Below are positions 36,401 through 45,737 of a stretch of 64,000 bases of DNA, in pieces. Origin of the DNA: Acanthococcus lagerstroemiae (taxonomy: Eukaryota; Arthropoda; Insecta; Hemiptera; Eriococcidae); assembly GCA_031841125.1 (NCBI GenBank), contig CM063114.1, positions 41,065,574 to 41,129,573 of the forward strand, given 5' to 3'. How positions within the stretch are numbered: position 1 is the stretch's first letter; every line of letters begins with the position of its first letter. The notes below the pieces were generated by a model. The model searched no databases and was not told where the DNA came from. It saw only the letters and a list, made by a program, of their open reading frames with translations. Made by a program: the position numbers and the translations under genes.

Positions 36401-38718
36401 TAAAGAACGTGAAAGCATGTTAATGGCTCGCAAAAATGGTGCGTACGGTAACTGCGAACGATTCGCGACCACAAAAATCTATTCTATTTTCTCGTGCGCT
36501 AATCAGCGATTTATGTTTACTTTTAGCTGATGACAAGATGGCTGTGCAGACCAAATGGAGACCGTTGACTCTCATCGACTTACCTCCACCGACTACTAGC
36601 CGAGGCGCTAATAGTCAGGAAAAAGCGGTACAATATGCTCGGGAGCGGATGGTTCCCCCGTCACTGTTCTTCAACAAGTCTATGTATGTATTTTATATTT
36701 CTTAGGAATCCGCATTTTTGTAGTCTATCCCTGAATACATGATTTTATTGATGCAACTTCTTTATTTTGTTCTCAGGGTTCCGGATACGCCGGCTGAGCC
36801 AGATCTCGAAATACACCCGGTAACAGTTCCTCCTGTGATACCTTTAGATGACATCAGCGGGTCTCAAGACTCGATCAATGATTTTTCGGCGCTCAAATGG
36901 CCGGAACCGAAACAGTTCGGTCAGGATGCCGACGTGAACGCGATGTCAGGATTTATGCCTGGCGTACCGCCACCTATGTTCCCACCCTTCCCGGATGGCA
37001 CATTTCCACCGCCTTTTGGACAACCATTCTTTTCAGGTGGACCAGTCCCACCCGTGCCCGTACCTCCTGCCAACTGGACGGTAAGTAAAATTCGTTACTT
37101 TTTCAGAACTCCAGACGTAACTGTCCTATTTTAAATTGAAGATATTTTCTGTTACTATTATTATAAAGTTAAATGTTACTTACCAGTTTACTAAAATGTT
37201 TTCCCGGTTCTTTATTTCAGCCTGGCAATAATGATCAAAACCAGCAGCAAACAGGAGCGATGCCATGGGTTCCGCCTAATGTGGTGCCGCCGCCGGGCAT
37301 GATGGCACCTCCGTTTGGTATGATGGGACCGCCATTCCCGCCCATACCGGGCCCCGGGTTCCCGGCACCACCGAATATGTTCCCGCCCCCGGGCATGACA
37401 CCACCGTTGAATAACGAGAACACCAACGGCAACAGTGTATCAAATACTACAAATTCTGAGAATCAGCAACAGCAGCAGCCGCCGCAGCAGTACTCGAGTA
37501 ATAATTACTCGTCGAGTAATAATTACTCGTCGAGTAATTGTTCTGAAAGTAACAAAAAGTGGAATAACGATGATCGATACTACAAAAAGGACAGCTGGCG
37601 AAATAACTATGATAGAGGTATGTTTTAATTGGTTGTACCCAAAATATGGCATACTTCTGCACTTGGATATCACTCTTGCTTAGTTGTGCTAAAGCTCTAG
37701 TTAGGAAAGTACAATCGTCCGCCATTTTGAATCCAACCGTGTCCGTGGATGCCGAATTGACTACGCGGTATGCTCCGCATAGTTAGATTCAGTATCCACG
37801 GGCACGGTTGAAGTCTGAATGGCAGCTCACACGAAGTATACAGAGCTCTAGTTATGTTCGAGATCAAATAATTGAGAAGAAATCATGATAGTACATAATT
37901 CATTGATTCTAATAGAATGATTTGTTGTTCCTGATCAAAGTTTGAGTACCCACTTTGTGATCATAGAAATACCCAGCAAATGCTCAGTGTGGTAGATACT
38001 CGGGGTTTTAAGGCATGTATACGTGTCATCAAACCATACTGTGAGAAACAGGTTGAAATTTTAAGATTGAAAGCTAAAGAATAAATCAGTGTATTTTGTT
38101 TCGAACTTTGATGGACCTAAATTTAATCGACTGCATCTATAATCTAATCTTGTTCACTGAGAGCTTGCGAAGATTTGTTTCCAATCTAAAAGCATCCTGT
38201 AATCATTTATAAGTCTGATCCCGATTGGATTATAAGATTTGATATCTTAATAGTTGCTCCTTTGTTAGGATCGCATCAGATCATCATAAATGATCTAAAC
38301 TAATTCAACTGAAACCAGGAATGATTTGAATTGTTTTCAATGTACGAGTATGTTTGAGATACTCTGTTTCACTTTACTGTTCTAGTTTGGATTAGATGAT
38401 GAATGATTGATATATTGATCTGATTATTATTGGTATTTGGACAAATCTGTTTCTGATCCAATTTTGTGACATTCTTGATTTGATATCTGTGTTAGGATAG
38501 GTACAATGTCTTGAAACTCATCGCTTTGCTTTTATGAATTAATTCTTGCATTTTCTTTTATATAAATCTTGTTTAAATTCTGTTTCACAGGTCGTGATAA
38601 ACGAGGTTCCAACTCTAACTGGAGAGCAGGTGGTGGTAACTCCAGACTGTGCAGGATTTTTCAAAAGAAAGGTTTCTGTAACGTATCCGGGTGCAGATTT
38701 TATCATCCTGAAAACTGA
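9490..38718 (+). CDS. PPP1R10: PNUTS, serine/threonine phosphatase 1 regulatory subunit 10, complete
   Basis: Thirteen exons: 9490-9492, 10307-10404, 12572-12658, 13925-14115, 15151-16428, 34850-35055, 35380-35458, 35752-35961, 36355-36438, 36527-36683, 36777-37080, 37221-37617 and 38591-38718 (TGA). They give 3222 nt, or 1073 residues, in phase throughout. An N-terminal TFIIS/LW-like helical domain covers about residues 15-145 (blocks LVSKCVYLLILK, WNMIFKWL and ELASDIVQHWL). A Lys/Glu-rich low-complexity region follows, then the conserved block YNSKFRLTGLE. The PP1-docking RVxF motif is KSVTW at about 694-698, just before a conserved FFEVDATER block. Pro/Gly-rich and Gln-rich stretches come next, and a C-terminal CCCH zinc finger spans 1052-1070. 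From the family: PNUTS holds PP1 on chromatin with TOX4 and WDR82 and promotes RNA polymerase II dephosphorylation and termination. The 87-nt third exon was placed because the LW domain is incomplete without it. The join across the 18.4 kb intron is in phase but rests on reading alone. Confidence 0.92.
12815..13125 (+). repeat. About 108-bp tandem repeat in PNUTS intron
   Basis: The words TTTGGGAATT, AGAAAG, CCTCTTTT and AGAGCTAAGCTGT recur at 12859 and 12967, an offset of 108 bases. Weaker flanking copies lie on each side. The tract lies in the intron after the third PNUTS exon. Part of it is open on the plus strand, but the repeat explains that. Confidence 0.6.
16920..17220. other. GC-richer, coding-like island after PNUTS exon 5
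   Basis: A TTTCAG acceptor near 17022 is followed by about 190 bases of more balanced composition. These are open in two plus-strand frames and overlap an opposite-strand open frame. One plus frame reads with protein-like composition (GIPEDGNPDGTE, VVHPIEENG). That frame is out of phase with PNUTS exon 5; the in-phase frame is also open. No family is recognised. It could be a cassette exon, an exon of a decayed element or chance. Confidence 0.3.
21880..22130 (-). other. CpG-rich island with minus-strand open frame, probable repeat remnant
   Basis: CpG density is clearly above the surrounding intron. The minus strand is open for about 80 codons and is basic and low in hydrophobic residues. 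It ends near a GAAGAAGAA-type run (plus strand TTCTTCTTC near 21868), as the ends of some retroelements do. I do not recognise the product. It may be a fragment of a transposable element rather than a host gene. Confidence 0.3.
23940..25640 (+). repeat. Satellite-like array of about 140-bp units in PNUTS intron
   Basis: A core with GTTGGACC, GGTCGGA, CAAAAATTGCC and GAATTCAG recurs near 24236, 24374, 24527, 24673, 24996, 25136, 25274, 25394 and 25526. The spacing is mostly 120-153 bases. The 24673-24996 gap is explained by the MITE insertion at 24713-24962. Copies are diverged, so the array is old. It lies inside the largest PNUTS intron. Confidence 0.8.
24713..24962. mobile_element. hAT-like MITE, 250 bp, inserted in the 140-bp array
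   Basis: Ends CAGTGGCGTAGC and, inverted, CAGTGGCGCAGC match at 11 of 12 positions. Beside the ends lie a G-run of about 15 and a GGGGGG/CCCCC pair. The insertion splits one unit of the satellite array. A clean 8-bp target duplication is not visible, so the superfamily rests on the CAGTG terminus. It has no coding capacity. Confidence 0.65.
25500..26085 (+). repeat. Tandem duplication of about 300 bp at the right end of the array
   Basis: Two adjacent copies share GGATCGGATTC, GAATTCA, TTCCAGCGACCCCTACTCAT, TTTTTTAGAACAGC, GGTACC, GAAGTCCAAGG and GATGAAAAT, all in the same order. Copy one starts near 25530 and copy two near 25828. They include a half-unit of the 140-bp array, so the duplication may have arisen by unequal exchange within it. 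Confidence 0.75.
26650..26961. mobile_element. hAT-like MITE, 312 bp, with near-perfect 8-bp TSD
   Basis: Left end CAGGAACGTACCG and inverted right end CAGGGACGTACCG match at 12 of 13 positions. The element is flanked by AGGTTGAC (26642-26649) and AGGATGAC (26962-26969), a 7-of-8 target-site duplication as expected for hAT. It is non-coding and lies in the large PNUTS intron. Confidence 0.8.
28130..28391 (+). promoter_or_regulatory. CpG-dense exon-like island with a strong donor inside the PNUTS intron
   Basis: This stretch is far richer in CpG than its surroundings and ends in a consensus donor (CCGAG then GTAAGAAT near 28390). No conserved protein is readable in any frame. The combination resembles a promoter with a non-coding first exon on the plus strand. 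It could start a shorter PNUTS transcript that splices to exon 34850-35055, which contains in-frame ATGs after about 10 codons. That role is inference. Confidence 0.4.
29199..29350. mobile_element. Snapback inverted-repeat element, about 150 bp
   Basis: The left arm ATGCCAGTAATAAGCACTC to AAGGCTTTT (29199-29244) pairs with the right arm (about 29301-29346), whose complement starts ATGCCAGTAGTAAGCACTC. The arms are about 46 bases and mostly matched, around a short middle. No target duplication is clear. It is probably a small MITE. A CAGGGATGGGCAAA hAT-like end follows at about 29358 without a visible partner. Confidence 0.65.
29605..29868. mobile_element. CAGGGTG-ended non-autonomous element with 5-bp TSD
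   Basis: Left end CAGGGTGACCAG and inverted right end CAGGGTGGCTAG match at 10 of 12 positions. TAGGT directly flanks both ends (29600-29604 and 29869-29873). The interior repeats GGAAAAGTCAGGG-like words near both ends. It is inserted next to the 60-bp array. It resembles the 55429-56028 element in terminus and duplication length. Confidence 0.7.
29976..30122. mobile_element. Palindromic Mutator-like MITE, copy 1 (147 bp)
   Basis: An almost fully self-complementary element carrying GCCAT...ATGGC, CCATGCTGAAT and GCATCGATGGGCGCC words shared with the copies at 37704 and 51390. It is flanked by identical 12-base AGTAAAACTAAA (29964-29975 and 30123-30134). Because it sits in a tandem array whose unit contains AACTAAA, some of that match could come from the array. 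Confidence 0.7.
30970..31048. repeat. Near-perfect 79-bp palindrome (hairpin/cruciform)
   Basis: Two 38-base arms pair with two mismatches around a 3-base loop (GAT at 31008-31010). The arms include GAGTTATCTGTCAAAA and GGCCCCTGACAAATAGG and their complements. There is no U-run or coding context. The high identity suggests recent origin or maintenance by fold-back; it could be the solo core of a small MITE. Confidence 0.85.
31050..33440. other. Intronic PNUTS sequence without recognised features
   Basis: AT-rich sequence with no conserved coding block on either strand and no clear repeat pair. A CAGGGGCGTACCG word near 33112 resembles a hAT end but no matching right end was found. Short frames here have no motif. 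Confidence 0.4.
33540..34390 (+). repeat. Tandem duplication of about 450 bp in the PNUTS intron
   Basis: Two copies share, in order, ACCATCTGTGAT or ACATCTGTGAT, TTACTCCCCTCTCCTGTCCTT, GATTGAATTT, AGATGAATACTCGTAGTTTG and TCATCTCCACA. Offsets between matching words are 443-464 bases. Copy one runs about 33540-33915 and copy two about 33985-34385. Copies are diverged, with indels. Confidence 0.7.
37704..37843. mobile_element. Palindromic Mutator-like MITE, copy 2 (140 bp)
   Basis: The arms pair almost end to end (CCAACCGTGTCCGTGGAT against ATCCACGGGCACGGTTG) around CATGCG/CGCATAG-type centre words. It is flanked by identical 11-base AGCTCTAGTTA at 37693-37703 and 37844-37854. It lies in the last PNUTS intron. 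The 11-bp duplication fits Mutator-like insertion (9-11 bp) rather than hAT (8 bp). Confidence 0.85.
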
Positions 38719-38824
38719 TGATAAGATGATATGCCTGCCTCCTTTCAAAAGTATTTTATAATTTTTATTTATTTGTTACTCGCTTGTTTGTATAGAAACG
38801 TTTTTTAAAACTTGTTGATCTTGC

Positions 38825-38830
38825 AATAAA
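38825..38830 (+). terminator. Likely PNUTS poly(A) signal
   Basis: AATAAA lies 107 bases after the PNUTS stop codon in AT-rich sequence, followed by T-rich stretches. Cleavage about 10-30 bases downstream would give a short 3' UTR. Confidence 0.65.
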
Positions 38831-38860
38831 CATTTTAAATACTATTATTTACTGACTTGT

Positions 38861-39680
38861 TCATAATCAGTAAATAATTTTTGTTTTTTCAAAAATGAAA
38901 AATCGAGAATATTTGTACATTTTGTATGATAGCAATAATCGACATAGCGCCTTTAATGGTTCTTTATATTTATTAATTTATTTTTTGTACATTCGTGTAA
39001 TATTTTTCAAGTTTTTCATTATTTTGAGTTTGGTACTATGCATTGTTCCTTTGTCTACGTTTCTTTGCCTTCGCTGTCTATTGTTACGAACTGCATAGGT
39101 ATTACTTTTTGTTTGTACATTTGAATCGTTTTTACGTCGATGACGCCTGTTTTGTCGCATTGGTCGATGTATTATATCTGAAAAGTAAACACGTATTACG
39201 TATTTAATAAGTTGAATTTTTGAATGACGGTTATAGATCTGTGTGAAAATTTTAAAATCAGCAGGCATGCTCGGTGATTATCGATCCCAACTAGATTCTG
39301 TTAACGTTCGATTAGGAGAGTCGAGTCGGGGAACTCATGGATATTCCGTTGGACTGCGTGGATTTCGCAGCCAATTATGAGTACAAATGGTTAACGCCTG
39401 GAAATCGTGTAAAACCAACACTGAATAGTGTGAAATATAAGAACCATTTAGCAAGGTTGACTTTTTAAAATGCAACAAAAACCAATTTGTACTTCGTATT
39501 GCGACTCATCATAAGCGCCAGACTTTCAGCGTGCTTTGCCAGATACGTCAACTCACAAACGTTGTACAGCTGTTGGACACTAATATGGTTACCATGGACT
39601 TCATATTCTATTAAATCAATATAACTAGGTACCTACTGATGAAAATTAGGCTAGCGTATTGCTTTATTTAGAACTCAGTC
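38861..39680. other. Intergenic spacer between PNUTS and SANBR
   Basis: No conserved coding sequence was seen. It should hold the SANBR promoter and 5' UTR, but there is no clear TATA box or CpG cluster. Both neighbours read in the same direction. Confidence 0.4.
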
Positions 39681-42600
39681 ATGGCTAATTGCAAAATAGA
39701 GTTGAAAGATTTCCTTAATTTCCTTGTACTCGCCTGTAAAGTAAACCTTCAAGAAAACACCGAAGAAATAAGAAACCTCGAACTTGATCTAAGTGAACTG
39801 ACTTCGAATAGCTTAGTCACACGATTACTAGAACATCTGCAGCAGGCGAAAATAACTGGAGACCGACGATCTGAAATTCCACAGCCGCTTATCCTTCAGA
39901 ATCCGTGGTTGAAAAGAAATTCTGTAGGAAATATGACCGCGGATCTGGAGGTCAAGAATGTAGCGGCCGATCTGGTTGATATAGAAAATCTTAACGGAAT
40001 TGTCGAACTGTTGAAGGGTAAGTTATTTGAATTGCTGAATGAAGGTATTTTTGATTCAATACTAACTTACCTGACGCCGAGCAAATTTGTTCCTGCTAAT
40101 GTCAACCCAACGCCGATTCAGAGCGAGAGCAAACTTGCGACTGGACCGAAGAAGAAGAAAGAGAAAAAGAAAAAGAACGTTGCTGAAGTGAAGTCAGTTT
40201 TGAAAAACGAGTAAGTTTTTCTTTCCAGACAAAATACATATGAAATGACCAATGCTGGCTGGTGTACATTGTGATGACTACCTATACAAATTACGATTTC
40301 AGAACTGAAGTTGAAATCCACGTGTACGACGAGGTGAAGGGATTCAAGAGAGATTTCAAATGTCTTCAAAGTTTATTGACCTCCAACATGGGATACTTCT
40401 CCGAAATAACGAAAGGTAAGAATGGCATCTACTTGCAATGAGAAGGTGCGGGACTATTTTTCGTCAATGTGTTTACTGTTCTCATTTTCGTAGGACAAAA
40501 ATTGGAAGAAATGGACATCTCGGTTCATTGCGATATCTCAATTTTCGAGTGGTTAATGAAATGGATAAAACGAGGTTCACATGCTAATTCTTCTGCTGAA
40601 AATTCTCCAAAATTAGGTAGGTACGTTTATGTAGTCTCTTTTCTGATTAGCAGATATACCTATTGGTAAGTACCTATGTAGGTAAGCTCTATTTACAGTG
40701 GCGGATCTGTGGGAGGGGTTTTGGTGGTACGGACACCCCCCTTCGGGCCGAAGAAGAAGAAGAAAACATTGCGGATTTTGAGTTTTTCTCCTGTTTTTGA
40801 GTATCTGCTGCACTACAGTCTACATTCTGTTGATTTTGAAACGATTTAATCACATTATAAAACTTGTCTTCAGAAATTATTTAAAATGACATCCATCTGG
40901 GTTTTTTAGGGGGCGGAGGTGGAAAAAGTTTTCTTTTCAAAACACCCCTTTGGAAAATTTCTAGATCCGCCACTATGTCTGTTTATGTATAAATGCCAAA
41001 ATTTTCCGACGGCCTAACTGTATTTAAAATTAATACATGACTGACTTCTGTATTCTTTATGTTGTAGATTACAAAAACGTCGTGCCGATAATGGTATCTG
41101 CTAATTTTCTACAAATTAAACCTCTGTTTCAAGATTGCCTGTACTTCTGTAAAGCTAATTTGAGTGATGTCATCAAGTTTTCATCGAATTTAACCTGCCT
41201 AAGTGATCATATTTTAAAAAAGTAAGTAGCGTGTGTGCATGTTTATACATATAGGTACCATTAAAATTTGAAAATTTGGATTCTATGAATGAATTGAAAT
41301 ATTTTCGGATTCAATCTCAGGTTGTCTGACAAACTAAGCAACACCGAAGTACAGCAATTGAAAGATAAAAAAGACAAAATAAAGTCGCGTTTATTCTGCC
41401 AACTGATTATGTCGCTGGGTGAAGAAGAGCCCGAAAAACACCGCGGCCATTATGCCAGTCTAGCGTACCTATACTTTTGTTTTAATTGCGGTAAACTGGT
41501 CACCAGAGTTAGTGCTCCGTATGTCCCCTGTCAAGTACAATACATCACCATAAAATACAACGGAGATGTGATTTTTAATCATTCTCGGTAAATAATTTAT
41601 ATTATTATTTGAAAACGCCCGTAGACCTGGAAAATTACCAAGAGCGAGGCATATACCTATCTAGAGAAATTCATGAAATGAAAATGACAAATTCTGTTCA
41701 GTGATCCAAAATGGAACATAAACGATCACATAAAGAATATCTGGATGGAGTACAAAAGTTGGAGTTGTACATATTGGAGACTATGGTCACAGTGTCACTT
41801 TCTCTATTGCTACATGTGCCATACAATGTACGCGGTTGCTTTTGCAGACTGTTGTCCTTACCATCCGCAACAACCTCACTTCTATCCTATGGAGCAATTT
41901 CAGTCTACCAATTCACCTATTGGTAAAGGTCTCCCATGTAACTACCTACTTGTAAAACGTAAGACTTATTAATAATGTGCGCATTATTTGTTTCCTGGTT
42001 CAGGAAGATACCCTTGCTGTGGGTCAAAGGCGATACGATATGAAACAATTATGATGCGATCAGTAAGTTATAAAGTGTAATTCTTCTTTTCTGACTGAAG
42101 AAGAAGAGTGTAGTTTTAATTATCAGAAAAGCCTCTTAATACTGATTTTTCCCCCTCTAAAGAAAGGGAAAAGTCTGATTACGCAAAAGATCCAAACTAC
42201 TTATAACTTATTGATTATTCCAGGGATGTAAATTAAGAAGTCACATTCCAAAATTATTAACGAATGACGATACATGTATTCAAACCATCATCGATTCATT
42301 TCCAGATCTAATAAAAATGAAATATGCTGAAGATAATGTAGCGCAGTTTGTAGAGGACTACGATTTAGGTAGATACATAGAGTCATTCTTTTTATTTAAA
42401 CTGGTCTCTCGTCTCGTTTAGGTACTTGAAATTTATGTATTCGCCTGGTTTTTGTTCCGATTTAGCAAATTTTGACGGATTGTATAAAAATACATTTCTT
42501 GATAAAGATAACGGACAAAGTTTCAATCTGGGACTTCTAAGAGGACCATTATTTGAAGCATACATAAAAAGTATTAAAAAATGTAACTATCTTGGTACCT

Positions 42601-43586
42601 ATATACTTAATGTCGGATTACTATGCCTATACTTAGCTGTGCTTGAAGACTTATTAAATTGTTCTGAACCATGCACTCGTGTGATTTCCAGTTTGGTAGC
42701 TTGCACATCAATTTGTAGATAACTATTCTATTAATTTTAGTGTCATATAATTTACAGATAAATCAGTAGGGACGTGGGAACCGAAACATGAAGCAAATAC
42801 TTCCAGAGTTGCTGAACCCTTTGGGAGTACTGATTACTGTAGTATTGGAGAAAGCGAAAGTTCAGATGTTTCCTATATTCAGGATCTTTCCTCTATTATC
42901 AATAGACCGAACACCGCTGAAGCATGCGAAGAGACAGTTCAGCTAAAAAATATAAAGTAAGTTTTTGGGATCATTTTCCACATAGGTACATACATGAAAA
43001 TGTGGAAAAGTTGCATTTCTACAGTCTTAAAAATTATGGATAGAGTAAAAAGAGTCTAGTAAGTGTGTAAGTAGATATAAGCACCATTCGGGTGGTAGAT
43101 ATAGACAAAAAAATGAGCTAAGCCGAATTTCAATGTGAGATCCAAGTCATTCCCAGAGACAGCAAACAACTTCCTCCCACTTTATTTGTAAAAATTCACT
43201 CTTTATCTCCAGAAGTGAAATGAAACCAATTTGGTCTTCGAAATACACAATTCGTCACAATCAGGATAATCAACGTGACTACGAAGAAATAGCATTTCAA
43301 GCCATGTCTGAAATTTTGTTGCAACGAAACGAACTAGAGAAACCGGATAACAGAAGACCATTCTCCAATGAGACAAATTACAATTTAGGTCAGGACCAAT
43401 TTTTTCTTTTCTTGTTTTCTTTGGAAACACAGAGTTTCAATAAACATATACAACAATGAAAAAAATTTGATGTCACATTTTATTAAAATGTGGACCATGT
43501 TTTCAGGGGGAACATACGTTCAAATCGAATCGGAATGGAAAGAAATGCATTTGAGATCGAGTGGAAATAAACTTGTTAATAAATGA
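39681..43586 (+). CDS. SANBR: SANBR (KIAA1841) homologue, BTB-domain protein, complete
   Basis: Eleven exons: 39681-40210, 40303-40415, 40494-40616, 41068-41221, 41321-41587, 41702-41922, 42004-42062, 42224-42368, 42758-42956, 43213-43388 and 43507-43586. They total 2067 nt, or 688 residues plus TGA, all GT-AG and in phase. A BTB/POZ-like domain starts with EVEIHVYDEVKGFKRDFKC (about residue 179) and continues with MDISVHCDISIFEWLMKW. The family blocks LKDKKDKIKSRLFC, YWRLWSQC, YPCCGSKAIRYE, GCKLRSHI, RHNQDNQRDYEE and LGGTYVQIESEW follow in order. Cys/His clusters (CFNCGK, CYMCH, CCPYH, PCCG) suggest zinc binding. A Lys-rich stretch near 158-168 may be a nuclear signal. In vertebrates SANBR (SANT and BTB) regulates class-switch recombination; an insect role must differ and is unknown. 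I could not recognise the N-terminal SANT domain. The human protein is of similar length (about 718). Confidence 0.94.
40696..40977. mobile_element. hAT-like MITE in a SANBR intron, TSD 7 of 8
   Basis: Left end CAGTGGCGGATCT is matched by an inverted AGTGGCGGATCTA near the right end. Flanks are TCTATTTA (40688-40695) and TCTGTTTA (40978-40985). The right terminus has two extra bases (ACTATG instead of ACTG). G- and C-rich patches lie near both ends. It is non-coding and sits between coding exons 3 and 4 of SANBR. Confidence 0.7.
43578..43583 (+). terminator. Poly(A) signal abutting the SANBR stop codon
   Basis: The last two sense codons, AAT AAA, form AATAAA directly before the TGA at 43584. 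A second in-frame AATAAA lies at 43566-43571. No other canonical signal was seen soon after, so the 3' UTR may be only about 10-25 bases. Longer forms using variant signals such as TATAAA are possible. Confidence 0.5.
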
Positions 43587-43589
43587 ATT

Positions 43590-44599
43590 TTTATGAATTA
43601 TTTAAACAAGCGTATAAACATCATGTGTGACGTTCAACTTTTCTGATTTCGTTGAAAAACTGCTGATGGTTTGTCGGAATGTACCTATGTTCAATCAGTT
43701 AAAAGTATATACCTATATCCACATATCTAAAGATAAGGTGTACCCTGTTTGTGGATGAGTTTTTGTAAACCCTAACGAACAGATACAAATATGCGGCAGA
43801 ACTCGCAGTCATTATATGGACTGTATATGACAGTCAACAGTTGAAACTGTCTCAATACTTAAAATTGTAAAATTGGATGAATTAGCGTCTTCATTTTAAG
43901 TGGATGGTACAGGCCGCAGCCTGACTCGCCTTTCCAGGGGAAAGTGCTGGGAGCGGTTTGAGGTAAATTTGCAAATTTTACGCTCAAAAATTCAAGGGAG
44001 GCAAACCATAAGCTCAGAGGGACAATGCCTCTATTTATCCCTTTGACATAAGGGGTCTCTATTATGGTATAAGCTCCTCAAAATAAGGAAATAATCCGAT
44101 CAACCGCAATACACACTGGACATTGAAAAATAGCATGATCTTTTTTTTTTTTTTTTTGGCTTACTACAAAAGCGTTTGAAACGAAGGTCGTCAGTCGTCG
44201 TCGTAATTTTTTCCCGATTTTCTGATGTTTTTAAAAAAAATTCCCATAAAACCGGGAAATTTGTGTAAAAATTCCCAAATATGCTCTGAAAAGAGCAAAA
44301 TAAGCTGAAATATGCTTTTTAGTCAGAATATTCGAAAATATTCCCCACTAAATAGGGCTCCTTTTACAGGTAATTTTACAATTCGTAAAGATATGTTCGA
44401 TATTCTCAATTTGGATTGCCAGAAAAAAACATTCATTTGAATAAAAATAGAAGCCCTAATAATTACTTACAGGAAAATAATATTTTCCAGTTTCCAGTCA
44501 TCAGATTATCAGCCAAATTTTGATGAACACACTGCTTATGCACTCCCCAACACACTCCAATCTTATCCTTTCATTTCCCCGTGCAACCCTTTGTGCACC
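43590..44599. other. Intergenic sequence after SANBR
   Basis: No recognisable gene. It contains a T-run of about 18 near 44142 and AT-rich sequence. Short frames are unsupported. Confidence 0.4.
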
Positions 44600-45297
44600 C
44601 AGTGTTGGCATCGGGAATTCCTAATTCCCGTTCCCGGGAAAAAATTCCCGGGAATTCGATTTTCATTCCCTGTTTATTTTGGCCGGGAATTCCCAATTTT
44701 CGGGAATTTCAATTTTTTTAAATGAATTGATCGCTGGTAGCGCTGGTAGGCTTGATTCTGCATACCTGCATACTGTGTGGACAAAAAAGCAAAAACGATT
44801 GAGAAAAAATAATAAATTCCAGGTGTGGAAGTCACAAGTCAAGTTAGTAAAGATTAGAATTTAAAATTTAGAACATTAGCACCTTCAGAACAATTATCAA
44901 TTGTTTCATATTATTTTCCTTGAGATTCTCACTTCTCATTGGGATTAATCGATTTATAATTTATTTTCGGAATTCATTCAGCAATCAGCATCATCATCAC
45001 AGCTTTCACAGGACAAGAGGAACAGGATTATGTTTATGACGTACTTGGACATGAAAAAAATCATAAAAGTAGCTATAAGTAAATGAAAGTAACTTTTCTG
45101 CAAATCAATGCTTTTTTTTTCTGTCTCCCGAGAATCATGATCTATTTACTATCAAAAAAGTTTGGTGATGGTTTGAAAATAATGTATTTAACGCATAGAA
45201 TCCAAATTACAGGCAATTCCGGTCAGGATTCCCGTTCCCGGGAATTTTTTGAAAATTCCCAGTCAAAAATTTCATTCCCGGGAATTTGCCAACACTG
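44600..45297. mobile_element. hAT-like MITE rich in TTCCCGGGAA palindromes, 698 bp
   Basis: The termini are exact 11-base inverted repeats, CAGTGTTGGCA and TGCCAACACTG. Subterminal regions on both sides carry several copies of the palindrome TTCCCGGGAA and of GGGAATT. The flanking 8-mers (TGTGCACC and GCTGCAAC) agree at only 5 of 8 positions, so the duplication is not clean. There is no transposase coding. Confidence 0.7.
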
Positions 45298-45299
45298 GC

Positions 45300-45409
45300 T
45301 GCAACCTCGCTCGTCGCCCGCGAACCACAACGCGTTCCGTGATTTCGATTGGTCGAAGATTTCGATGCATTCTCGATTCTCTTGTCATCAGCTTATCTTA
45401 TCAGAAAAA
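45300..45409 (+). promoter_or_regulatory. Probable promoter and 5' UTR exon of the downstream gene
   Basis: CpG-rich stretch with ATTGG (reverse CCAAT) ending at a consensus donor GTAAGTAT (45410). An ATGGCGG word follows in the intron. Coding starts 330 bases later at 45738. The layout fits a TATA-less promoter with a non-coding first exon. Confidence 0.45.
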
Positions 45410-45737
45410 GTAAGTATCAAAATGGCGGATGAAAACGGTTGACGATACCCATGCCTTTAGTGCTCTTGAAACATAATAGACGATGTCGAAACCCAATTTC
45501 AGAAAAAGCCTTTTGGTTTTGAGTTTTGAAAAGGAAATGAATTTGTGTTTGATTCAAAGTATTGTGAATTCAGTTTAAAATAATGGATTGTATTCATATT
45601 AAAATCTTATAGTATTTATTATTCCTCGAACACGTTGTCTACGTTCTTCACTATTGATTCGTATCACTGTTTGTAATTTGCTTCCTCCCGGTATGGAGAC
45701 ATCAGTTGCCTTCGAGTAGTTAATTACTCCTTCCATC

